Under the pieces are notes generated by a model. It searched no databases, had not been told where the DNA came from, and saw nothing but the letters and a program-made list of their open reading frames with translations. Of a stretch of 64,000 nt of DNA, positions 57,001 to 64,000 are shown in pieces. Each line of letters starts with the position of its first letter. Position 1 is the stretch's first letter. Source of the DNA: Atherinomorus stipes (taxonomy: Eukaryota > Chordata > Actinopteri > Atheriniformes > Atherinidae); the NCBI GenBank assembly GCA_023101725.1, contig JALJCO010010304.1, positions 248,001 through 312,000 on the forward strand. Direction: 5' to 3'. Both the position numbers and the translations under genes were made by a program.

Positions 57001-58574
57001 ACACATAAACATAAAATAAACAATGAAGGGTCCCATTAAAAGGACTGAGAGTTTTAGTTCACTCCACAAGCCAAGGCAATTCCTGCAAGACAGAACAATA
57101 TGGCAGCTTTTGCTTTGGAGAGACCTGTTGTCTTGAACTTTGACTTATTTTGGGGTCTGGGTACTTCTAAGTATGTGGACTACCCAGGCTACGAAGTACC
57201 CTACAGTACATAGTCCAGGCACTCTGAAGATGGTGAGCCTTTATGAAATAGCCTTCAAAATGTCCCACAGTGCTCCAGTCCCGTTGCTTAACAACTGTTC
57301 ATCTCGTGCGCCACAGAAATGTTGTGAAAACTAAATTCAGCTGGGCATTGTATCTGTCACTGCCTCATTAACCGGTCATAAACTCTGACCAAGTTGGTTC
57401 TCTTACTCCTTAAAAGCGCTTTAGAAGATGTTTAGGCATTTCAGAAAGCAGAGACTGTTAGCAAGTTTTTGAATAATGTGCATGAGCAAGACCAACCTGC
57501 TAGGTTCACAGCTCCCTCCTTCGGCCCCCGAACGAGCACGAGCCACTCTGGTGTTCAGCAGACTGCAGCTACAGATTCTCCGTCATGTCACAAACGCAAG
57601 TACACGGAACGTTGCTAACTGCTAGCAGAATGATGTTAGCAACCTGCTGTAAACGTCAGATGAGTGCGGCAGCTTCTGGGCCGCAGTATTACTTTCGCCA
57701 ATCAATCACTATCATTGATCAGTCTCGCCTATTACCCATTCTTACTACGGTAGTAAAAGTGATTGACGGGCCAGTAGACAAATGAAAAACTTAAGAAATG
57801 CAGAGATGATTGTTGGATGTTTTTTCAGCCCCATTACTTTCACGGCTGATGTATGATAATATTTATATATTTAAAGCTTTTAATTAATCATAGCGTATGG
57901 GGTAGTGAACCCAGTTTTACAGCATATTGCAAAACTTGTTGAAAGAAACACCACCTATTACGCCTTTAACTGAATAATGTCAAACAAATGCATTTTCTGA
58001 GCCTAAAACTCATATTTCAAGCTTGTCCATATACTTTTACATTTTCCTCGGAGGTTATCTGTTGTTTCTAACTGGGAAACACTTCATGTAACGCTTAAAA
58101 TTCACAAATATATACAAATATTACACTTGTAACTCTGCTGCTTATTCTCTCACATCTTGTGTGCAATGATCATGGATGACCTGGAGCCAACTATTTCTGA
58201 TACTGTTAACATTGTGTTTTTATTGAGCAAATGCCATTAACACAGCAGTAAGTGGGGAAAAAAATACTTTTGTCTGTTTCAAAGAATGAATTTTTACAAT
58301 ATTTCTCTTAGGAAAATGTCAAGGATTCCAAAAAGGATCTACAAAGAAATGTCAATTGCACTTCTATTTAAATTTTTTCTTCTTCTCCTTGTAAAATCTT
58401 TTCTGTGATACTGATGCTTTCATTTTACCTTGCTATGTAATTATGTTTTTCTATATTATGCTCACAGTATTTTATTTTCCTCATTGAACCCTTTTGTGTC
58501 TGTTGTTTGGCTGAATTTTGTGTAAACCTTTAATGTTTCTCTTTTACTCTCCAGAGCTAACAAGCTGAACTTTG
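57001..58574. other. No gene recognised
   Basis: Frames of 64-66 codons only. AT-rich, with no paired element ends. Confidence 0.4.
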
Positions 58575-58576
58575 TT

Positions 58577-58800
58577 AACTCATTGACTGCCAGACCTTTT
58601 CTGAGCAGAGCGCTCCATATTGCCAGGATTTTTAAGGATTTTCACTGATTTTTGGAGATCCACAGAATATTGTGTACTATGCCAATACAAACACCAAATG
58701 TACCAAAGGAAAGCTTAGACTCTCTTCTTTTATCAGAAAAAAACATTTGTTTCTAGCTTTTTCCATTCGTCAGTAATCTGCAGTAGAACATGGGTTTGTT
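58577..58800. repeat. Possible piggyBac-type end
   Basis: TTAACTCATTGACTGCCAGA resembles TTAA plus the CATTGACTGCCA-type end of fish piggyBac elements. No partner end is found before the next element. Truncated relic at best. Confidence 0.3.
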
Positions 58801-59039
58801 GCATCAAAGATGCCTGCTTTCGACCAAAAAGGTGAGAAAACTAACTTTAAATGCTGCAATGCGCTTTTTAGTGGAAAAGGGTCTTTGTTGCCAATATTTT
58901 TTTTTACTTTAGTGACGCCTCCTTCATCTGAACAGCTGTTTACGTCTATGAAACAACAAAAACAACACAGAGAAAAGAGTTTTGGAGGCAAAACTATTTA
59001 CTAGCTAAATAAGCCACAAGAAGTTTGTTTCACAACATA

Positions 59040-60322
59040 ATATTTGGCAGAAATGTCCGTCTTTCTATCCTTCTCTCCGTCCTTCTACCCATCCACTTCT
59101 GCTGGTGCGCACCCGCTGTATTTCAATCTATGGATCATGTCCTTTATCGATCGTGTCACTGTCTGTCACCAATCAGTTTTGGATATAAAAGCACAAAGCG
59201 GTGCAAAAAATAGGCTCCTGTCCAGCGGATGCTTTAGTTGGAAGAAGACGTTCGAATTGGTGCGATATGCAGAGTGTGTTCAGAGGCTGAGAAGATTTAC
59301 TTATTAAATGATAACTGGCAGGTCAGCCGCTTTAGGTTCCCAGAGAAAATCTCTGTGCGCAGAGATGAAGCCAGACATGGGGCGCAACACATCCAGCTGC
59401 ACCTCCAAGTACTCCAGCGAATAAATTCACTGACAGTATATGCTGATTTATTTATTAATGCACTTAATTTGTGAGGACATCTATGGGATGATCTGGACGA
59501 TCACTTATGCCAACACAGCAGGGGTGAGGACTTGGCCGGTATGGTGATTTAATAGTACCATGTCAGTTACGTCTGCGTCCCCCGGGGATGAGGAAATCCC
59601 GGAAGCTGTGACGCAGGTAATGCAGGAGGAATTCCCAAGGCTGCACGTCCTCTTATGTTAATAGATTGTGTCAGCTAATAAATACAGAATTTCCAGTGAC
59701 ATTGGGCTGTGAGGAGGCGACTGTATAAACACATACTTCACAAATATGTATTTACCTTGAGGAAAACCAGATTCACCTGCTTTTCACGTGCGTGAAAAGC
59801 AGTCACAAGCAGCCGTCCTCCGATTCACATCCAACTTGATGTCGGACCACTTCTTATTTTGACTTGTGTGCGCGACTCTGACCCCACATCTTTGACCGCG
59901 TCACACACACTCCCATTCACTTTTCTGTTGGGGTGGGATGCCGGACAACAGCGTGCTAAAGTGCACATTTTTGCACATTTATACTTAAGCTGCCACAAGT
60001 TTGTTCTCTGTGAATTTTTTTTCATTTTCATTCACTGTCATGCTCATATTTTGTCTTTCTGATTGTGCAGAGAGGAAAATCTCCGGTGCAGATCACATTT
60101 AAATGTCATTTGCGTATTTATGGTGGGGGTGTGGACAGGGAGGCGTCAGGTACTCCAACATGTGGCTCAATTCCACGTTGATTGGGATGTAGGAAAAGTA
60201 ATTGGATCCATGCGTACGCACAGATTCATACATCTGAAAACTTTTGTGCATATGACATTTTCAGAATTTGATAGTACGCCGGGTTTCAGTAGAAAAATCC
60301 ACGCAACTCTTTGTACGTGAGG
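59040..60322 (+). mobile_element. PIF-Harbinger-like relic, 5' end missing
   Basis: The right end reads ACTCTTTGTACGTGAGGCCCC. Its complement, GGGGCCTCACGTACAAAGAG, resembles the GGGGCCTCATTTAT-type ends of fish Harbinger elements. Subterminal GCGTACGCACAGATTCATAC also fits. A transposase-like fragment lies at 59238-59474. No left end could be found. A perfect 12-bp-arm palindrome (CTGCTTTTCACG and inverse) lies at 59777-59802. Confidence 0.5.
59238..59474 (+). pseudogene. Harbinger-like transposase fragment, N-terminal part
   Basis: The frame reads VRIGAICRVCSEAEKIYLLN and then DNWQVSRFRFPEKISVRRDE. It compares with the region of PIF-Harbinger transposases in which a 'FRDR.....L.D..L..RFRF' segment precedes the helices before the DDE domain. 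LHLQVLQRIN resembles the next helix ('P...QVL..L.F'). The frame then ends at a stop, and no catalytic Asp/Glu is visible. The match is moderate and could be wrong. Confidence 0.42.
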
Positions 60323-60569
60323 CCCCTGGTCCCTGATTGGACAGGATCCTGGAACGAGGCTTTCTACAATCTTTTGAACTGTGTTGGAAACTCTTGCACC
60401 ATTTACTACTTACTCTAACAGAGGGGGAATTTTTCTCATGAGAAAAACCCCTCCTTGTTCTTTTCGTAGTCCCAGCAGGATGCAGAAAAGTCTGCTGTTA
60501 CCTTGTGAGCGATTGTTGCAGCACCCAAGGCACTTTGTGCTGGTGAATACACGGTGATTGGAGATGACT

Positions 60570-60800
60570 GCTACATTATTTCCCAGTTCCTTAGAGGTGC
60601 CCAGAGGATTTAAGTTAGCAAAATTAGACCTTCAATCCCTCTTTGGGACTCATAGTCCTTCAGGCACTTTAGCATTTCCCCTTTTAGCCCCTTGGGGCTG
60701 TTGATTTGAAATGGCTTTCCCTTAAAACTTTGTCTCTACTTGCGATAGCATCTGTCAGGAGGATTAGCATGCTCCAAGCCCTTTCTGTTCATGATGACTA
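60570..60800 (+). pseudogene. DIRS-type tyrosine recombinase fragment
   Basis: One frame gives ISQFLRGAQRI (about 60577-60610) and SIPLWD. After a frameshift the sequence continues PLGAVDLKWLSLKTLSLLAI and then ASVRRISMLQALSVHDD to a stop at 60800. The pattern 'FL.GA.R......P.WDL..VL..L...PF.PL....LK.LSLKT..LLA..SA.RV..LQALSV' is typical of DIRS/Ngaro retrotransposon recombinases; the RR holds the first catalytic Arg. The His-x-x-Arg and Tyr box lie further downstream and are absent. Two in-frame stops also occur. Confidence 0.68.
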
Positions 60801-61497
60801 AAAAGATGCAACATGCTCTACATTTATGTGTGAAAATATTTCGCCGACAGGAATGTACAAATTCTGTGGGATGTAGCTATTCTATATTTTAGACTAATTA
60901 TGTAAGTTTGTTTTGTACAAATGCTTACAAGACAATCCACTGAACTATAATCTAGGAAGATGAAATTCGTGGAATAAGACCACAGAGGCAACTTTGACCA
61001 ATAACAGAATCTCTATATGTAATATTCATCACATATTATAACCCACTGTATCAGGCTCCGTTACGTTGAAGTACATAATTCTAAGTCAAAAACATTCACA
61101 GTAGTGCCTACACAACATGAAAAGTGCTATCTGCACAGAAATTCTGTATTTCATTGTGTGTGGAGAGGTGGGGGAGTTTATGTAGTCAACCAAAACCAAA
61201 TGAAAAGATAAATGAATGAGTAAAGGCCAGTTAAAGCTCCATGCTCAGGAACAGGATATAGAGCCTTCCATCCAATCTCTGCATCCATCATGTGGATATT
61301 TTGGGCCGTTTCCAGGTCTCTTGTGGATAAATTGCCAAAATATAAAACATGCCAATCAAATGAACCAGCTCTTAACTTTTCATTTAATTCATCCCATGCC
61401 TGCCAGCTATACTTGATGTCAAGAAAAGGCATAAACATGAAATGCAGGAGCATTTGCCTGAACAAGTAGAAGAGTTTTACCCATATGTGAAAAGGAG
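60801..61497. other. No gene recognised
   Basis: A 95-codon minus-strand frame (61465-61178) and an overlapping 66-codon plus frame have no domain. Confidence 0.4.
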
Positions 61498-61680
61498 AGG
61501 CAAGGCAAGTTTATTTGTATAGCACATTTCATGTACAGAACAATTCAAAGTGCTTTACATAAAACATTATAAGCAAAAGGGAGGGAAAAAAACAATTAGA
61601 AGCATGATTCAGAATTAAAAGCATTTAAGATTAAAAAGAGAGAATACAGAGACGTGCGGATTTTAACTTTTGAATAAAAT

Positions 61681-61952
61681 CTACGTAATTGCAGCTGAGA
61701 ACAGGTGGGTCTTCAGCCTGGATTTAAATAAACTAAGTGTTTCAGCTGATCTGAGACGTTCTGGGAGTTTGTTCCAGACATGTGGAGCATAGAAGCTGAA
61801 CGCAGCTTCTCCATGTCTGGTTCTGACTCTGGGAACTGATAAAAGGCCGGATCCAGATGACCTGAGGGGTCTAGTAGGTTCATACTGGGTCAAGAGGTCA
61901 CTGATGTATTTTGGGCCTAAACCATTCAGAGCTTTATAGACCAGCAGCAGAA
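61681..61952 (-). pseudogene. L2 ORF2, last C-terminal part
   Basis: The minus frame reads TRPLRSSGSGLLSVPRVRTR, then AFSFYAPHVWNKLPERLRSA and LSLFKSRLKTHLFS to a stop at 61681. This is the standard end of fish L2 proteins. Its upstream continuation (about 61900-61952) reads toward the insertion point, where the 63357-63825 part begins. Confidence 0.8.
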
Positions 61953-62704
61953 CTTTAAAGGAGCCCTATCATGAAAAATGGACTTTTAAGAGCTTTTCAG
62001 CATGTCAGTGTGTTATTTCCTTATCAAGAAATGATTTAAATCGTTATTTTTCTTCATTCATGCATATTTGAGTAATCTACATGAATATTTAAACCAAGCG
62101 CTACCTCCCTGCAAACGGCTGACTACCCACCACGTTACGTATGAACGTGGCACCAATCACGAAAGTCCAAATGCGCACGCTCAGTATCGTAGCAAGACGC
62201 CCTCTGTTGAACAGAAACTCAGAGAATCCTATACACACTCTCGGAGGAAGAAACTAACACCTGCAGGAAGATTTCCTCAGAGACAAGCAGCCATCAGCTA
62301 ACAGACGTTTGCTCCAGAGTTCAGGAGAATTTTCTTCCTTTTTTCCCCCCTTTTTTTAAGCTCTAGAGGACAGCAAGTTGGGGAAAATGCAGTTACGTTC
62401 AGCGTGGTTACGTTCAGCGTGGGAGTTTATTTGTTGTACTGGATGAATCGACTTGCCAGAAGTGGTTAGATTTTAACTTCAGGAGCAGGGAAAAAAACTC
62501 AACTTTGTGTGTGAACTTCACTCCTGACAACTTCATGAATCTCGGGCAGTAAAGTGTTTTTTTTCTCTGGGATTACTTCTGAAACATGACGCAGTTCCTA
62601 CTATAAAAATGCGCATGGACAGACAACAACACTGGTGAGTCAACACATCTCTCAGCTCAATGCTAACTGTTAGCCTATGATTTGTTCGCTAAATTACTTA
62701 CTTG

Positions 62705-62833
62705 TCAGGGGTCTCTGTGGTACTTCTGTGGTACTGCGTGTACTTCAAACTCCATATCAGACTCTGGGTCGAGCGCATACAGCTCCATAACAGGCTTCTC
62801 CGTTCGATCCCGTCGATCGGAGTAATTATCCAT
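62705..62833 (-). CDS. Exon-like frame in the duplicated unit, copy 1
   Basis: A 42-residue frame starting at 62833, MDNYSDRRDRTEKPVMELYA onwards, is nearly identical to the 52-residue frame at 63045-62887. Differences are R10K, E12D, K13Q, D22N and E30D, all conservative. That is more protein-like than random decay would give. A GTAAGT donor-like motif follows the TGA by four bases. It may be a first exon of the parent autonomous element; expression is unknown. Confidence 0.35.
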   Translation of the reverse strand: MDNYSDRRDRTEKPVMELYALDPESDMEFEVHAVPQKYHRDP

Positions 62834-62886
62834 CAATGTTTACAAGATCCACGTGAGTGCTGCTTAGCTCAGCGCTAACTGTTAGC

Positions 62887-63045
62887 CTATGATTTGTTCG
62901 CTAATTTACTTGCTTGTCGGGGGTCTCTGTGGTACTTCTGTGGTACTGCGTGTACGTCAAACTCCATATCAGACTCTGGGTTGAGCGCATACAGCTCCAT
63001 AACAGGCTGGTCTGTTTTATCCCGTCGATCGGAGTAATTATCCAT
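62887..63045 (-). CDS. Exon-like frame in the duplicated unit, copy 2
   Basis: It starts ATG at 63045 and reads MDNYSDRRDKTDQPVMELYA, then LNPESDMEFDVHAVPQKYHR, for 52 residues to a TAG. The twin in the other unit (62833-62705) has 42 residues with five conservative changes. It ends at a TGA where this copy has CGA. Downstream of the twin's stop is a donor-like AA|GTAAGT. The acidic ELYALxPESD stretch looks like the first coding exon of a transposon gene. No family is assigned. Confidence 0.35.
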   Translation of the reverse strand: MDNYSDRRDKTDQPVMELYALNPESDMEFDVHAVPQKYHRDPRQASKLANKS

Positions 63046-63356
63046 CAATGTTTACTACTAACATCCACATGAGAGCTGCCGGTGCCGGTGCTACAGACAA
63101 TTCTGTGACCCTTCAGAATAAGTGTCTCTTCCGGGGCAACGTCATGAAATGGGCGTAAAACATGCTGCTATTGGTCGAGAGCTCCGCGGTTCAGGACAGT
63201 CAGCCATCTTACTTCCGTGTTGGAAATTAGATGCATCGAAAAACTAATATTTAACACCAAATTAGTTTCTATAGTAACGATGGGAACACATCTAGCTTAT
63301 AAATGCCTATATTTGACTTTTGGAACATTTGAAAAGCATGATACAGCTCCTTTAAA

Positions 63357-63825
63357 GTCTATTCTCTGATGGACTGGCAGCCAGTGTAAAGACCTCAGAA
63401 CTGGACAGATGTGGTCCACTTTTCTGGTCTTAGTGAGAACTCGGGCAGCAGAGTTCTGAATGAGCTGCAGCTGTTTGACTGATTTTTTAGGTAGACCAGT
63501 AAATACGCTGTTACAGTAGTCAAGCCGACTGAAGATGAATGCATGGACTAGTTTTACCAGATTTTCCTGAGACATCAGATCTTTTATCCTTGAGATGTTC
63601 TTCAGGTGATAGTAGGCTGATTTAGTGATCGCCTTGATGTGTTTTTCAAAGTTTAGTTCTGAGTCCATCACTACTCCCAGATTTCTGGCCTGATTGGTGG
63701 TTTTTAGGTGTATGGACTGAAGTTCTGTGACAAACTGCTGTCGTTTCTCTTTTGGCTCCAAAAACAATCACCTCAGTTTTGTTTTTGTTCAGCTGAAGAA
63801 AGTTGTTGTGATTTAGCTTGGGCAA
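63357..63825 (-). pseudogene. L2 reverse transcriptase, thumb/connection part
   Basis: Reading from 63825, LQLNKNKTEVIVFG is followed by a frameshift at about 63755. The long frame then reads HLKTTNQARNLGVVMDSELN, HAFIFSRLDYCNSVFTGLPK, LQLIQNSAARVLTKTRKVDH and LRSLHWLPVHQRIDFK, and is cut off by the inserted element. The RT palm with FxD and YADD is missing because of 5' truncation. Confidence 0.85.
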
Positions 63826-64000
63826 TCACAATATATATAGCGTCACTTTGTATGATATTAATATTAATATCAATACTAATACAGCCTCAGAGCACCACCT
63901 TACTTATTTGATATGTAATGGAAGCAAGGAAAACCATTAATGTCTTAAATCAATTCTTAGATTGATTTAATGAAGTGATCAGTCTCAGGACGCTTTCATG
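63826..64000. other. No feature recognised
   Basis: AT-rich sequence beyond the truncated L2 5' end, with an ATTAATATTAAT stretch. Confidence 0.4.

Larger units (their letters stand above)
62654..63077. repeat. Tandem duplication, 212-bp period
   Basis: 62654-62865 and 62866-63077 are direct copies differing at about a dozen positions (for example GGGTCGAGCGC against GGGTTGAGCGC). Each carries the same Met-initiated minus-strand frame, described separately. Confidence 0.85.
61961..63349. mobile_element. 1.39-kb TIR element inserted in L2
   Basis: A perfect 8-bp duplication CTTTAAAG flanks it (61953-61960 and 63350-63357). Ends are GAGCCCTATCATG and the complement of CATGATACAGCTC. Because the target is palindromic, a TTAA target with longer ends (AGGAGCCC...) is an equal reading. 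Inside are two tandem copies of a 212-bp unit. The right subterminal sequence is the unit amplified at 33300-33612. No transposase is recognised. An 8-bp target would suggest hAT, and TTAA would suggest piggyBac-like. Confidence 0.78.
61498..63825 (-). mobile_element. LINE L2-like element, split by a later insertion
   Basis: The element is on the minus strand. Its 3' tail is at 61498-61560 (plus strand GGCAAGGCAAGTTTATTTGT). Its coding remains lie at 61681-61952 and 63358-63825. The coding sequence is continuous if 61953-63349 is removed. The 5' end is truncated at about 63825, just before the NKNKTEVIVFG motif. It is the oldest layer here. Confidence 0.85.

Overview
This window looks like nuclear DNA of a ray-finned, probably percomorph, teleost fish. 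Three things point there. It contains vertebrate-style tRNA-derived SINEs and degraded LINEs (L1-like, L2-like and other Jockey-group fragments). It holds a dense set of DNA-transposon fossils of families common in fish (Tc1/mariner, hAT, piggyBac, PIF-Harbinger, and TTAA-flanked MITEs), plus a DIRS-type tyrosine-recombinase fragment. It has abundant simple repeats and no bacterial-style compact coding. I find no convincing host protein-coding exon, tRNA gene or rRNA gene. Every reading frame whose protein I can recognise belongs to a decayed mobile element. The longest frame overall (248 codons, 9379-10125, minus) looks fortuitous.

Layout. 1-11.5 kb: a SINE-like tRNA relic, a Tc1 remnant, two copies of an unclassified repeat (1440 and 6475), two inverted copies of an element with AGGGCGCATTCA-type ends (2495-3135 and 10912-11506), a GATA microsatellite, and a 1.3-kb element with TTCACAC ends (4834-6176). 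11.9-17.2 kb: the 3' end of an L1-like LINE with a long T-rich 3' tail, then a 1.57-kb hAT element. 18.7-23.4 kb: a tRNA SINE, a TTAA-type MITE, a piggyBac-like element with transposase remains, a LINE tail and a 1.0-kb hAT element. 26.2-31.3 kb: a G/C-run-ended transposon, a 19-bp minisatellite of about 50 units, two TTAA MITEs, and a long inverted repeat enclosing a hammerhead-ribozyme-like core. 33-38 kb: a subterminal tandem array, LINE L2 fragments and a teleost tail-type repeat. 39.3-43.5 kb: a Tc1 transposon broken by a hAT fragment, a second SINE, a mini-Tc1 and a fold-back element. 43.7-46 kb: more MITEs, a 21-bp minisatellite and a 57-bp-arm hairpin. 47-53.3 kb: Tc1 and Jockey-group LINE fragments and a fairly complete but dead L2 reverse transcriptase. 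53.5-60.8 kb: a PIF-Harbinger element with long perfect ends, a second Harbinger-like relic and the DIRS fragment. 61.5-63.8 kb: an L2 LINE on the minus strand cut in two by a 1.39-kb element flanked by a perfect 8-bp duplication.

Nothing here works together as an operon or gene system. The window is a stratigraphy of insertions. The useful information is nesting order (L2 before the 61961-63349 element; Tc1 before the hAT piece at 40257; a tail repeat split by L2 at 36915), family relationships between copies, and a few structures that fit no simple class. Family names rest on motif recognition and TIR/TSD structure by eye, not on database searches.
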